DNA from: Cytophagales bacterium
Lineage (GTDB): Bacteria > Bacteroidota > Bacteroidia > Cytophagales > VRUD01
Reading direction: 5' to 3'
DNA: 33,578 nucleotides
Assembly: GCA_019456305.1 (NCBI GenBank)
Contig: VRUD01000048.1
Coordinates: 1-33,578, forward strand
Made by a program: the position numbers and the translations under genes. Shown in pieces: positions 23,217 through 32,225 of this stretch. The notes under the pieces are model-generated. The model searched no databases, had not been told where the DNA came from, and worked only from the letters and a program-made list of their open reading frames with translations. Numbering within the stretch: the stretch's first letter is position 1; the number at the start of each line of letters is the position of its first letter.

Positions 23217-24749
23217 ATGAGAAAATTAATTATAGCAATTTTTTTAGTATTATCTTCAATACAGATTATTGCCCAAAATTGGATCCCTTTAAATCTGACA
23301 GATAAGTATAATTATAAATTAGACACTTCTACTATTATAACAAATACTATCTGGGTTGATTCAGTTTCTGTAGTAAATGGTGATTCTGTGTTTTATTTAA
23401 ACAGGATCATAACAGATTGTGATACATGCAGTTTAGCGATAGGGGTCTATAATAATTCTTGTTATTTGGATACTATTTATCCTTGTGATAGTTGTTTTGC
23501 TCTTGAAAATCAGCCTCAATTCTTTCAGAGAAAAATGGTTAAAAAAGGTGATGGGATTTATTCTTTTGAGGACACAGCAAAATTTGTAATACTGTCCAAA
23601 GCTAAACAAAACGATACATGGATTTTCGATACTTTAAATAGTATTAATGCCCAGGTTATAAATATATCACTGGAATTAATTTTTGGAAATACAGACTCTG
23701 TAAAAATTATCGCTTTATCATCTAATGACACAATTAAAATCTCTAAAAATTATGGTATTTTATTGTTTCCTCATAAGTATGGAATGAATTCAAAATATTT
23801 TCTCACAGGTATTGAGGGTAGAAATTTGGGTGAGAAACTACCAGATTTTTGGGATATTTTTAATTTCAGTATTGGTGATGTTTTTCAATATAACGGTGAT
23901 TATGGATATGCTGGCGATCAAAATATTTATACTAAAAAATATACTATTGCTTCAAAACAAGTCAGCGGAGATACCTTGTTTTATGAAATACAAGGAATTA
24001 TTAATGGTACCTGGTGGGCCTGGAATCCATGGCCACCTCTATCTTTTCCGTATAATTATACTTATACAGATACACTCATTTATATTGACTCTGCTAATCA
24101 TACGACAAATAAATATAATTACGAAAAGGTTGAAATGTGTAATCAATTAACTGGTGCGTGCTACCCAGCTTGCTTGATAAGTAAGCTCAGGGCAGGTATT
24201 GATGGTCAAAATTTAGTTAATAAAACTATAGGTGATATTGGGAATATTGATTATATCTATTATCCTTTGGATTCTTTCCCGGATATTCTTGGGAAACAAC
24301 CATATATAGCTGCTAATACGATTGAAATTACATATACAGAAAGTTTAGGCAGGGTTTATTTTTCCCATTACTTTTTTGAAGGTTCAGAAGAAGAAAGTTT
24401 ATTGGGTTATATAAAAGGAATGGATACAGTAGGAACAATAACACCTGATAGTATCTTATTGAAAATTAACAGCAACATCATTACAAGAAAAGATAATATT
24501 AAAATTTATCCCAATCCGTTTTTAAACAAAATATTCATTGAATATAAATTAGTAAACCCTGCTAATATAACTATTGAAGTTTACAATTTATTTGGGCAAA
24601 AAGTTATAACATTATTGGAAAATATAAAAAATGACGCTGGAACATTTAATGTTTCATTTGATGTCTCTAAACTTCCCAATGGAATTTACTTTTATACTTT
24701 ACAAACCGAAAATTCCAGAATTACTAAAAGCATGATAAAAATGCAATGA
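23217..24749 (+). CDS. Secreted protein with type IX secretion C-terminal sorting domain
   Basis: The 510-residue protein begins with a signal peptide (MRKLIIAIFLVLSSIQIIAQN). It ends with a Por/T9SS sorting domain of about 75 residues: IKIYPNPFLNKIFIEYK, ITIEVYNLFGQKVITLLEN, VSFDVSKLPNGIYFYTLQT and a basic tail KSMIKMQ. The middle is beta-rich and aromatic, with few landmarks and CDTC/CDSC cysteine pairs near residues 68-93; I recognise no catalytic domain. It should be exported through Sec, then carried across the outer membrane by T9SS, possibly being anchored to a surface lipopolysaccharide. Its position beside glycan genes is suggestive but not proof of a link. Confidence 0.9.
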   Translation: MRKLIIAIFLVLSSIQIIAQNWIPLNLTDKYNYKLDTSTIITNTIWVDSVSVVNGDSVFYLNRIITDCDTCSLAIGVYNNSCYLDTIYPCDSCFALENQPQFFQRKMVKKGDGIYSFEDTAKFVILSKAKQNDTWIFDTLNSINAQVINISLELIFGNTDSVKIIALSSNDTIKISKNYGILLFPHKYGMNSKYFLTGIEGRNLGEKLPDFWDIFNFSIGDVFQYNGDYGYAGDQNIYTKKYTIASKQVSGDTLFYEIQGIINGTWWAWNPWPPLSFPYNYTYTDTLIYIDSANHTTNKYNYEKVEMCNQLTGACYPACLISKLRAGIDGQNLVNKTIGDIGNIDYIYYPLDSFPDILGKQPYIAANTIEITYTESLGRVYFSHYFFEGSEEESLLGYIKGMDTVGTITPDSILLKINSNIITRKDNIKIYPNPFLNKIFIEYKLVNPANITIEVYNLFGQKVITLLENIKNDAGTFNVSFDVSKLPNGIYFYTLQTENSRITKSMIKMQ

Positions 24750-24793
24750 ATTAACACTCCCCAACGTTTTAATATTGCACTCACACCTTCATA

Positions 24794-26104
24794 ATGTCCA
24801 TCCCAAAAACACTTCTGATCTTTTCAACTCAAATAACCCCAAGGATCAATTACACCTTTAAGCTTATTTTTACAGAAATCCTGGGGCTTGATATCAGATT
24901 AACCGATAATATTGAAGAATTCAAATCCTACGAAGGCCCAAAGCTAAACTATTCAAAACAGTCAATAGGTGATGAATTATTCTTTTTTTCAGTAAACCTC
25001 TTATTTCAGACTGGTATAGAAAAACAGGATATTAACGTTTTTGACTGGGAAAATTGTAAAGTATTCTATCAAACTGAAAATAATTCCATTGTTCCATTTG
25101 ACCCGTTTGCAGCTACTTTTTACCTGGCAGTTCGTTATGAAGAATATCTACCTCATAAAAAAGATAAATTTGGCAGATTTGAAGCCGATAAAAGCTTGGC
25201 TTATCAAAATGGGTTTCTTCAAAAACCGGTTATAAATATCTGGGCAAAAAAAATTAAGGATATCATTAAACAAAAATATCCTGACTATCCTTTTCCACAA
25301 AGATCGTATCAATATATTTCAACAATTGATATAGATCATGCCTATGCTTACCTTGAAAAAGGCTTTTTACGTACATTTGGTGCGTATGCAAGATCACTTG
25401 TTCATCTTGATTTTAATCAAATTGTTGAACGGTCTAAAGTATTGCTTAAAAAACTAAAAGACCCTTACGATACTTACGAATTTCAATTTTCTATTCAACA
25501 AAAATACAATTTAGAGGCCGTCTATTTTTTTTTAGTGTCTGATTACTCAAAATATGACAAGAATGTGCCAATCAATAGCACAAAATTCAAGGCGCTGATA
25601 CAATCCATCGCTGAGTATGGCGCTATCGGTATTCATCCATCATTTACCTCAAATAATAATGGTTTGAAACTTGAAAAGGAAATAAACCGATTGTCAAAAG
25701 TGCTTAATAAGCCAATCACAAAAAGCCGCCAGCATTATTTAGTGCTCAATCTGCCGGATACATACAGAAATTTAATTAAATTTGGCATTACAGACGATTA
25801 TACCATGGGCTATGCATCAGAACCAGGTTTCAGAGCAGGTATTTGTACACCATTTTGGTTTTATGATCTAAAATCGGAAAAAGAAACGAACCTGAAATTA
25901 CATCCCTTTGCTGTGATGGATGGAACTTTAAAAGATTATAAGAAGCTGACCGCAGAAAATGCTATTTCTTGTATTCATACGTTAATTAAAGAGGTTAAAG
26001 CAGTAGATGGGACATTTATAAGCTTATGGCATAATCACTCATTAAGTAATGCCGGTGAATGGATTGGCTGGCGGGATGTTTATGAACAAATGATTGAACA
26101 ATGA
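24794..26104 (+). CDS. Polysaccharide deacetylase family protein (DUF7033 type)
   Basis: The 436 residues have a large N-terminal region common to Bacteroidota proteins of this type (PFDPFAATFYLAVRYEEYLPHKKDKFGRFEADKSLAYQNGFLQKPVINIW). A NodB-like half follows, beginning YISTIDIDHAYAY (Asp179 and Asp181 with His182), then YGAIGIHPSFTSN, LHPFAVMDGTL, and the terminal ISLWHNHSLSN. The DxD and His positions fit metal-dependent deacetylation of an N-acetylated sugar. No signal peptide is seen, so it likely acts on a cytoplasmic glycan intermediate. The last 4 bases overlap the next gene (ATGA), an operon arrangement. Confidence 0.85.
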   Translation: MSIPKTLLIFSTQITPRINYTFKLIFTEILGLDIRLTDNIEEFKSYEGPKLNYSKQSIGDELFFFSVNLLFQTGIEKQDINVFDWENCKVFYQTENNSIVPFDPFAATFYLAVRYEEYLPHKKDKFGRFEADKSLAYQNGFLQKPVINIWAKKIKDIIKQKYPDYPFPQRSYQYISTIDIDHAYAYLEKGFLRTFGAYARSLVHLDFNQIVERSKVLLKKLKDPYDTYEFQFSIQQKYNLEAVYFFLVSDYSKYDKNVPINSTKFKALIQSIAEYGAIGIHPSFTSNNNGLKLEKEINRLSKVLNKPITKSRQHYLVLNLPDTYRNLIKFGITDDYTMGYASEPGFRAGICTPFWFYDLKSEKETNLKLHPFAVMDGTLKDYKKLTAENAISCIHTLIKEVKAVDGTFISLWHNHSLSNAGEWIGWRDVYEQMIEQ

Positions 26105-27015
26105 TTAAATATTTAAAACATAATGAGATAGATAAAATTAAGTGGGATAGGTGTATTGAAAACTCAATAAATGGAATTATCTATGCTTATTCCTGGTATC
26201 TGGATACTGTTTGTGAACAATGGGAAGCATTAGTAGATGGAGATTACCAAAGCGTATTTCCTTTAACCGCAGGGCGTAAATATAGAATTAATTATTTGTA
26301 TCAACCTCCTTTTGCACAGCAGCTTGGACTATTTTCAATCCATTCAATATCTGAAGATATGGTAAATCAATTTATTGAGACAATTCCTGCAAAGTATAAA
26401 TTCAAGGAAATAAATCTAAACACTTGCAACACAAAAGAACATATACACTACACACAAAAAAAAAATATAACGCTTGAGCTGGATCTTAATAACGCTTATG
26501 AACATATTTATAAAAACTATTCAAATAACGCTAAGCGTAATATTAAAAGAGCAATCAGGAATGATGCTCGAATCAAAAAAAAAACATACTCTGAAGAAAT
26601 TATTAAGATATTCAGAAATAACCGGGGCAAATTATTTTCTCACCTTAAAAATAAGCAATATGCAATTTGTAGAAATATTATTGATCTATGTATTGAAAAA
26701 GAGATAGGACAATCCTGGGGAGTAACTACGAAAGAAAACGATCTTTGTGCCGGAGCTTTTTTCATTGAGAGTAATAATAAAGTGATCTTTCTCTTTTTAG
26801 CTACAAACGAAGTTGCTAAAAAAATCGGTGCTGCCTCCTTTTTGATAGACAGGTATATTGAGGAAAATTCGGGAAGAAATGTGATCTTTGATTTTGAAGG
26901 CTCTAACGATCCGGATTTAGCTCGCTTTTACAAAAGCTTCGGGTCAAAAGAAAAGATTTATCTGCATATTAGAAAAAACAATTTACCGTGGTTTATTAAA
27001 TGGATTAAAGGCTAA
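26101..27015 (+). CDS. GNAT/FemAB-like (BioF2-type) acyltransferase
   Basis: 304 residues with the layout of the Bacteroidota GNAT-like family next to polysaccharide genes: N-terminal NGIIYAYSWYLDTVCEQWEALVDGDYQSVFPL, then YRINYLYQPPFAQQLGLFS, a middle NAKRNIKRAIRN, and the late GAFFIESNNKVIFLFLATNEVAKKIGAASFLIDRYIEENSGRNVIFDFEGSNDPDLARFYKSFGS (double GNAT fold). It overlaps the deacetylase by 4 bp, so the two are co-translated. A role in acylating the sugar amine exposed by the deacetylase is attractive inference. The gene ends tail-to-tail with a methyltransferase gene, overlapping by 4 bp. Confidence 0.82.
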   Translation: MIKYLKHNEIDKIKWDRCIENSINGIIYAYSWYLDTVCEQWEALVDGDYQSVFPLTAGRKYRINYLYQPPFAQQLGLFSIHSISEDMVNQFIETIPAKYKFKEINLNTCNTKEHIHYTQKKNITLELDLNNAYEHIYKNYSNNAKRNIKRAIRNDARIKKKTYSEEIIKIFRNNRGKLFSHLKNKQYAICRNIIDLCIEKEIGQSWGVTTKENDLCAGAFFIESNNKVIFLFLATNEVAKKIGAASFLIDRYIEENSGRNVIFDFEGSNDPDLARFYKSFGSKEKIYLHIRKNNLPWFIKWIKG

Positions 27016-27701
27016 TTTTTAATCAAATAATCAAACCGGTAATGAGCATACGGAAGATGAACCGGCTGTTCATAATATGTACCTTTTACGTTATATTTTT
27101 TACAAATTTCATCCAGTTCTTTGCAACTCCAAAATTTTCCCATTGTATTGGTTCCTTTCAATCTTCCTGTTAGGTAGTAGAATCTTGATTTGAAAGTTTT
27201 ATAAAACTCCCACAGATGTTCCAGATTCGGTATATCACCTAAAAAAATCTTGCCACCTGGTTTTAAAACCTTCAGCATTTCAGCAATTGCCGCCATCCCT
27301 TTTCGAAAAGAGTCAAAATACTGAAAAGAAAAATAAAGCAAAATTTTATCAGCCTTCAAATCTACATATTTTGACAATCCCAGGGCATCAGCTTCAATAT
27401 AATATATATTACTCTCAGCACAATACTTCGTAGCATTGTTTATCAAAATTTCAGAAATATCTATACCTATAATCTTTTCGCAGTTAGATGATATCCTTTG
27501 AGTGATCAATCCATTGCCGCAGCATACATCAATTAAAATATCGGTAGTTCTCAGATCTAACTTATTTTTTATGTGTTCTGCTATTAGCTCTAAAACTTCT
27601 TCATTGATAGGCTTATTATCTTTACTTGTCCGGGCAACCTGTTTATATAAGTCTTCATTATTGGCAGCTATTTTATTCCAAAAGTATTTCCAATTTCTCA
27701 T
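27012..27701 (-). CDS. Class I SAM-dependent methyltransferase
   Basis: 229 residues with a typical Rossmann core: LRTTDILIDVCCGNGLITQRIS (motif I, DVCCGNG), EKIIGIDISEILINNA, YIEADALGLSKYVDLKADKILLYFSFQYFDSF and EMLKVLKPGGKIFLGDIP. The substrate is not evident; the neighbourhood suggests a glycan or lipid-linked intermediate. It overlaps the preceding GT2 gene by 4 bp (ATGA) and is the last gene of the ftsE-GT2-methyltransferase operon. Its 3' end overlaps the acyltransferase end, so no terminator separates the converging transcripts. Confidence 0.88.
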   Translation of the reverse strand: MRNWKYFWNKIAANNEDLYKQVARTSKDNKPINEEVLELIAEHIKNKLDLRTTDILIDVCCGNGLITQRISSNCEKIIGIDISEILINNATKYCAESNIYYIEADALGLSKYVDLKADKILLYFSFQYFDSFRKGMAAIAEMLKVLKPGGKIFLGDIPNLEHLWEFYKTFKSRFYYLTGRLKGTNTMGKFWSCKELDEICKKYNVKGTYYEQPVHLPYAHYRFDYLIKN

Positions 27702-28600
27702 TTGTAATTTGATTTATATCCGGCATAAATTCTATACAACACCAAAAACCCAATCAATTTCATCTTCAAAAATACAGGCACAATTGGTAAAATTAATGAT
27801 ACAAGCCTTTCATTGAATTTTGAAAGCAACAACCTGAATAAAAAAGGCTTTATACCTTTAGACGTCATCAGGCCAAACCAGAATAATTCTTTAAAATCAG
27901 GATGCTTTTTCCTGATGTAATTTAGATTTATCGCACCGAATTCCTGCATTTGATCAAGCGCAAAAGAGAGCGATTTGGTCATTACTGAATAGCCAACGGC
28001 CTCTTTGTTGAAATAAGTGGGTAGATTTGATTTTTTATGCAGGCGGTATGCAAATTCAGTATCACCACCACCGTATGTTCTCATATTAGGATCCTGGCCA
28101 TCAATTTCAAGAAAGTATTTTGTTTTAAGAGCCACATTTCCTGTTGTCAGATATAGAAAGGGGATCTCCTCCACTTCTTTATATTTCCCTTTACCTCTCT
28201 TTTGCACATAATTTGCCCAAATATTTTTATCAGCATTTTTATAAATTACTTCTCCTACCGAAACACAATCTGTTTTTTCTAACAAACCATAATGCTGCTC
28301 TATTAAATCTTCAGAAGCTACAATATCCGAATCAAATATCAGCAAATAATCAGCCTTGAGGTATGGTATGGCAAGATTACGGGATGCATTACGACCACGG
28401 TTTTGGCCATTTGGATGTTGTAAGACCTTAAACACTAAATTAAGATCCAGTGATTCAAAAAATTCCAATGTTCCGTCAGTTGATCCATCTACACAAACAA
28501 AAACATTAAATGCTTTATACGTTTGATCTTCAAATGATTTAAGACAATTCTTTAATTCTACCAGATTATTGTACGTTGCTATAATTATATCAAATGACAT
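27698..28600 (-). CDS. Family-2 glycosyltransferase
   Basis: A 300-residue GT-A enzyme. [27 protein letters not shown] opens the nucleotide-binding fold, followed by VCVDGSTDGTLEF, GRNASRNLAI and the DxD-like YLLIFDSDIVASEDLI. A later GGGDTEFAYRLHKKS is the usual acceptor and base region (ED/Q-like). A C-terminal hydrophobic stretch (about 265-292) suggests membrane association. Its start overlaps the end of ftsE by 11 bp and its end overlaps the methyltransferase by 4 bp, so the three genes are tightly coupled. Donor and acceptor unknown. Confidence 0.9.
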   Translation of the reverse strand: MSFDIIIATYNNLVELKNCLKSFEDQTYKAFNVFVCVDGSTDGTLEFFESLDLNLVFKVLQHPNGQNRGRNASRNLAIPYLKADYLLIFDSDIVASEDLIEQHYGLLEKTDCVSVGEVIYKNADKNIWANYVQKRGKGKYKEVEEIPFLYLTTGNVALKTKYFLEIDGQDPNMRTYGGGDTEFAYRLHKKSNLPTYFNKEAVGYSVMTKSLSFALDQMQEFGAINLNYIRKKHPDFKELFWFGLMTSKGIKPFLFRLLLSKFNERLVSLILPIVPVFLKMKLIGFLVLYRIYAGYKSNYK

Positions 28601-29300
28601 CGGAATAGTTAAACTTTTCCTTTTGGGAATCTAAAACCTTCCCTTCTTCACATTTTAAAACTCTTGACGGATATTTTTCAATAAAAGTATAATTATGTGT
28701 TGCCATAAGTATTGCAGTTCCACTGTTATTAATTTCCATAAACAATTTTACAATACCTTGAGCTACTTCAGGATCAAGATTACCCGTTGGTTCATCAGCA
28801 AAAAGGATAAGTGGTTCGTTAATCAGAGCTCGGGCAATCACTACTCGTTGCTGTTCCCCACCTGATAGCTGATGCGGCATTTTTGATTCTACTGCGCCTA
28901 ATCCCACACGCATTAATACATCTGCAAGGCGCTCTTTCATCTTAGCCCTGCTTTTCCAGCCGGTAGCCCTCATTACAAAGAAAAGATTATCAACAACGCT
29001 CCTGTCAAAAAATAGATGAAAATCCTGGAAAATAATCCCAATTTTCCTTCTTAACCAGGGTATCTCAGGACGTTTTATATTTTTGATCTGGAAACCTGCT
29101 ACCGATGCGTTACCCAATCTTAAACGCAGGTCACCATACATGGTTTTGAGAAGAGAACTTTTCCCGCTGCCTGTTCTTCCTATTAAATAAACAAACTCAC
29201 CTTTATTAATATCAAAAGACACATCATCAAGGACCTGTTTATCCTCCTGGTAAACAAAAACATCTCTCAAACATACTACTGGAGAGGAAGTGAATTCCAT
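28590..29300 (-). CDS. ftsE: FtsE-like ABC transporter ATP-binding protein
   Basis: The 236-residue ATPase has Walker A GRTGSGKS (41-48), the signature [15 protein letters not shown] (145 onward), Walker [13 protein letters not shown] (165-176) and the switch His in [13 protein letters not shown]. The short length, PTGNLD and the [15 protein letters not shown] end are characteristic of FtsE in Bacteroidota. FtsE works with the membrane protein FtsX to activate cell-wall hydrolases at division. No ftsX is adjacent. A related LolD-type assignment is possible but less likely. The gene heads an overlapping operon with a GT2 enzyme and a methyltransferase. Confidence 0.88.
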   Translation of the reverse strand: MEFTSSPVVCLRDVFVYQEDKQVLDDVSFDINKGEFVYLIGRTGSGKSSLLKTMYGDLRLRLGNASVAGFQIKNIKRPEIPWLRRKIGIIFQDFHLFFDRSVVDNLFFVMRATGWKSRAKMKERLADVLMRVGLGAVESKMPHQLSGGEQQRVVIARALINEPLILFADEPTGNLDPEVAQGIVKLFMEINNSGTAILMATHNYTFIEKYPSRVLKCEEGKVLDSQKEKFNYSDVI

Positions 29301-29363
29301 AATTCAATTTGAAAATTTGTGAATTTGAAAATTTGAAAATTAAATTATCAAATTTCCAAATTA
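29301..29363. repeat. TTTGAAAATTTG/CAAATTTCC repeats between ftsE and the small ORF
   Basis: Repeated GAAAATTTG units at 29311-29340 are followed by inverted CAAATTTCCAAATTATCAAATT at 29349-29370. The run continues into the last codons of the small ORF. Confidence 0.65.
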
Positions 29364-29546
29364 TCAAATTAGTTTTAGTTTACTGATCTTACCAAATGGA
29401 AGCTTATTGATAACCTTTTGCAATGCTTCTTCTTTCCCTTCCAAACCGTATTTACTTAAATTTCTTAAAGGCCTGTCAGCCCTGAAATAAGCTATCAGAA
29501 TAAATTTATCATCCCTGAGCTGAATATAATCAGGTATTTTGGCCAT
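29364..29546 (-). CDS. Small uncharacterised protein
   Basis: The ATG at 29546 gives 60 residues, starting MAKIPDYIQLRDDKFILIAYF, with AAAAGG a few bases upstream. An upstream TTG at 29570 would add eight residues. The protein is mixed charged and hydrophobic (RADRPLRNLSKYGLEGKEEALQKVINKLPFGKISKL) with no membrane segment and no cysteine. I do not recognise the family. The even codon use and clean start suggest a real gene rather than chance. It lies between the transaldolase and ftsE genes on the same strand. The final residues (KLKLI) run into repeat DNA. Confidence 0.65.
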   Translation of the reverse strand: MAKIPDYIQLRDDKFILIAYFRADRPLRNLSKYGLEGKEEALQKVINKLPFGKISKLKLI

Positions 29547-29570
29547 GCCTTTTATTTTAACAATATACAA

Positions 29571-29653
29571 TTTAGTTATTAGTTTGTTGGTTTTTAGTTT
29601 TAGTTTTATAGTTTTTAGTTTTAGTTACTTGGTTTCTTGGGTTTTGATATTAA
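29571..29653. repeat. TTAGTTTTTAGTT-type repeat
   Basis: Repeated TTAGTTATTAG, TTTTTAGTTTTAG and TTTTATAG units, the same family as at 7977-8030 and 30320-30450. No gene. Confidence 0.7.
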
Positions 29654-30319
29654 CTACAAAGGGTTCACTTTCTTAAAATCACTAATAAATTTCTCCAGTC
29701 CAATATCAGTCAGAGGGTGCTTGAGTAATCCCAGGATGACTTGCAGCGGACAGGTTGCCACATCGGCACCTATTTCAGCACATTTTACAAGATGCATAGT
29801 ATGACGGATAGATGCGGCTAATATTTGAGTCCCGCAAAGGGCGGGATAATTTTGGAAAATAACCACAAGCTGTTCAATCAATGCCAACCCATCATTGGAT
29901 ACATCATCAATCCTACCGATAAAAGGCGATACATAATTAGCGCCTGCCTTTGCAGCTAATATTGCCTGTCCGGCCGAAAATATCAACGTGCAGTTAGTTT
30001 TAATTCCTTTTTCAGAAAAATATTTTAACGCTTTCACCCCATCTTTGATCATTGGCACTTTTACAACAATTTTCGGATCAATGGCAGATAGTTCATTGCC
30101 TTCTTTGACAATAGTTTCAAAGTCGGTTGCGATCACCTCAGCGCTTACATCACCATCTACAATATTACAGATCTCTTTATAGTGGATAAAGATATTATCC
30201 TTTCCACTGATCCCTTCTTTTGCCATGAGCGATGGGTTGGTGGTAACGCCATCCAAAACGCCAAGCTCTTGCGCTTCCCTGATCTCAGCAAGGTTGGCTG
30301 TGTCGATGAAGAATTTCAT
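29654..30319 (-). CDS. Transaldolase / fructose-6-phosphate aldolase family protein
   Basis: The 221 residues are the short TalC/MipB/FSA type. Visible are MKFFIDTANLAEIREA, DGVTTNPSLMAKEG, the Schiff-base Lys87 in KIVVKVPM, KTNCTLIFSAGQAILAAKAGANYVSPFIGRIDD, and ASIRHTMHLVKCAEIGADVATCPL. It probably acts as transaldolase in the pentose-phosphate pathway; an aldolase activity cannot be excluded from sequence. The loop at 159-164 (PALCGT) is encoded by a GC-rich palindrome TCCCGC...GCGGGA and is about two residues longer than usual. It is preceded by a repeat-rich gap and by ffs on the same strand. Confidence 0.93.
   Translation of the reverse strand: MKFFIDTANLAEIREAQELGVLDGVTTNPSLMAKEGISGKDNIFIHYKEICNIVDGDVSAEVIATDFETIVKEGNELSAIDPKIVVKVPMIKDGVKALKYFSEKGIKTNCTLIFSAGQAILAAKAGANYVSPFIGRIDDVSNDGLALIEQLVVIFQNYPALCGTQILAASIRHTMHLVKCAEIGADVATCPLQVILGLLKHPLTDIGLEKFISDFKKVNPL
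29826..29844. repeat. GTCCCGC...GGGCGGGAT palindrome inside the transaldolase gene
   Basis: TCCCGC and GCGGGA arms around a 5-7 nt loop (plus strand GTCCCGCAAAGGGCGGGAT) form a hairpin inside the coding sequence. It is read as Tyr-Pro-Ala-Leu-Cys-Gly-Thr. Confidence 0.5.
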
Positions 30320-30455
30320 ATTTAGTTATTGGTTCGTTAGTTTTTGGTTATAGTTTTATAGTATCTAAACCAGTTGCCATAACTAATTAACTAAAAAACT
30401 ATAACCAAAAACTAAATAACTAAAACTAATAACCAAAAAACTAATAACCAAAAGT
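30320..30455. repeat. AACTAAAAAC-type repeats between ffs and the transaldolase gene
   Basis: Forward TTAGTTATTGGTTCGTTAG and TTTTTGGTTATAG units (30323-30361) are followed by inverted CTAAAAAACTATAACCAAAAAC units (30392-30453). This could form a long stem and may help end ffs transcription. Confidence 0.7.
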
Positions 30456-30547
30456 GGCAAATCAAATATCGCACCGCTACAACCGCCTACCCTTGCTTCC
30501 TTCCGGATCTGGGGGGGTTCAGCAGGAGCTGGTCGTATTGATTTGCC
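30456..30547 (-). ncRNA. ffs: Signal recognition particle RNA (4.5S-like, small bacterial type)
   Basis: The minus strand carries the universal SRP domain IV: GATCCGGAAGGAAGCAAGGG, which contains the GGAA tetraloop and the asymmetric-loop sequence. CTGCTGAACCCCCCCA lies on the 5' side. The ends pair as GGCAAATCAA (30547-30538) with TTGATTTGCC (30465-30456), closing a rod of about 92 nt. This is the short SRP RNA that binds Ffh. A Bacteroidota promoter, TATCTTTG, ends five bases before the predicted 5' end. The plus-strand frame across this region is not a gene. End coordinates are from helix pairing, good to a few bases. Confidence 0.93.
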
Positions 30548-30551
30548 GGTA

Positions 30552-30582
30552 CAAAGATACTATTTTAATTATTTTTAGCCAA
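30552..30582 (-). promoter_or_regulatory. Bacteroidota-type promoter of ffs
   Basis: On the minus strand TATCTTTG (30559-30552) matches TAnnTTTG, with TTGG (30582-30579) near the -33 position. The expected start about 5 bases downstream coincides with the first base of the SRP RNA helix. Confidence 0.65.
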
Positions 30583-30600
30583 TATAATAATTTAAAAGTT

Positions 30601-30608
30601 TATTTTTG
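30601..30608 (+). promoter_or_regulatory. Possible -7 element (TATTTTTG) of guaA
   Basis: TATTTTTG matches TAnnTTTG and lies 71 bp upstream of the guaA ATG. The -33 region has TTTTTA rather than TTTG, so support is partial. I see no purine riboswitch-like fold. Confidence 0.4.
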
Positions 30609-30679
30609 TATTTTAAATTTTACCTGTGTTCACCTACTCAAGTGTACTTCCATGAACATACGAAAAAACGAACACAAAC

Positions 30680-32221
30680 ATGAACTCACCAACACACCAA
30701 CACATTATCATCATTGATTTCGGTTCTCAATACACCCAATTAATTGCCCGGAGAATACGTGAATTGAATGTATATTGCGAAATACACCCCGAATTTCCCA
30801 CCATCACAGATAATATTAAAGGATTTATTCTTTCCGGCAGCCCCCGGTCAGTAAATGATAAAGATGCTCCGGATATTAACCTGTCTGCCATTCAAGGGAG
30901 GCTCCCTGTATTGGGTCTTTGCTACGGAGCACAATTGATCGCCCGCAAAGCCGGGGCTGAAATCTTACCTTCAAAGATCAGGGAGTATGGCAGGGCAAAC
31001 CTGACATCCCGGCTGCAGGGGACTGAGAATAAATTAATGAACGGGATCACACCATCTTCGCAGGTGTGGATGTCGCACGGTGATACGATCTCAAACCTGC
31101 CAAAAGGGTACCAAATAATTGCCAGTACGGAGTCTGTTAAAGTAGCTGCTTACAAAATTAAAGACCAGGAAACTTATGGGCTTCAGTTTCACCCTGAAGT
31201 TACCCATACCACAGAAGGAAAAAAGATTTTCAAAAACTTCATCCTGAATATATGCGGTTGTGCCGGAAATTGGACGCCCGATCTTTTTATTTCTTCTACT
31301 ATAGAAAAACTAAAAAGTGAATTAAGGAACGACAAGGTGGTATTAGGATTGTCAGGTGGAGTAGATTCAACGGTTGCAGCCGTGCTGATCAGCAGGGCCA
31401 TAGGCGATAATCTCAATTGTATATTCGTAAATAATGGACTACTAAGAAAAGATGAATTCCGGTCCGTGCTGGAATCTTACAAAGAAATGGGATTAAAGGT
31501 CACTGGTGTTGATGCCAGTAAGAAATTTTATGATGCATTGGCCGGGCTTACCAAACCTGAAGATAAAAGAAAAGCAATTGGAAAAACTTTTATTAACGTA
31601 TTTGACCAGGAAGCAAACAAAATAAAAGACGTAAAATGGCTGGCACAAGGCACAATTTACCCCGATGTAATAGAATCGGTTTCAGTAAATGGCCCGTCAG
31701 CTACTATAAAATCACATCATAATGTAGGAGGGCTTCCCGCTAAGATGAAGCTCAAGGTAACCGAGCCACTCAATACATTATTCAAGGATGAGGTGAGGGT
31801 AATAGGCAAACATTTGAATATTGACAAAAAGATACTCTCAAGGCATCCTTTCCCGGGCCCCGGTTTGGCAATTCGCATCCTGGGAGAAGTTACCAAAGAA
31901 AAACTAAGTGTATTGATGGAAGTGGATCATACTTTCATTAGTGGTTTAAAAAGAGAGGGACTCTATGATAAAGTATGGCAGGCCGGAGCTATGCTGCTGC
32001 CTGTGCAATCGGTGGGTGTAATGGGTGATGAACGCACCTACGAAAATGTTGTCAGCCTACGGGCAGTTACCAGCGTAGATGGCATGACCGCTGATTGGGC
32101 ACATCTTCCTTATCAATTTTTAGCTGATATTTCCAATGAGATCATTAATAAGGTCAAGAGAGTGAACAGGGTTGTTTACGACATAAGCTCCAAGCCACCT
32201 GCTACTATTGAGTGGGAATGA
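30680..32221 (+). CDS. guaA: GMP synthase (glutamine-hydrolysing)
   Basis: GuaA converts XMP to GMP using glutamine and ATP. The 513 residues show the class I amidotransferase with Cys81 in [10 protein letters not shown], and His171 and Glu173 in [10 protein letters not shown]. The ATP pyrophosphatase P-loop [15 protein letters not shown] (222 onward) follows, and then the dimerisation domain with [15 protein letters not shown] and the C-terminal [17 protein letters not shown]. All parts have normal spacing. The ATG at 30680 gives the expected short lead into [21 protein letters not shown]. It is convergent with a hydrolase gene, with a hairpin between. Very secure. Confidence 0.97.
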   Translation: MNSPTHQHIIIIDFGSQYTQLIARRIRELNVYCEIHPEFPTITDNIKGFILSGSPRSVNDKDAPDINLSAIQGRLPVLGLCYGAQLIARKAGAEILPSKIREYGRANLTSRLQGTENKLMNGITPSSQVWMSHGDTISNLPKGYQIIASTESVKVAAYKIKDQETYGLQFHPEVTHTTEGKKIFKNFILNICGCAGNWTPDLFISSTIEKLKSELRNDKVVLGLSGGVDSTVAAVLISRAIGDNLNCIFVNNGLLRKDEFRSVLESYKEMGLKVTGVDASKKFYDALAGLTKPEDKRKAIGKTFINVFDQEANKIKDVKWLAQGTIYPDVIESVSVNGPSATIKSHHNVGGLPAKMKLKVTEPLNTLFKDEVRVIGKHLNIDKKILSRHPFPGPGLAIRILGEVTKEKLSVLMEVDHTFISGLKREGLYDKVWQAGAMLLPVQSVGVMGDERTYENVVSLRAVTSVDGMTADWAHLPYQFLADISNEIINKVKRVNRVVYDISSKPPATIEWE

Positions 32222-32225
32222 GAGC

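Noticed and set aside
30454-30717. 87-residue plus-strand frame upstream of guaA
   Set aside because: It runs antisense across the SRP RNA gene and into guaA in another frame.
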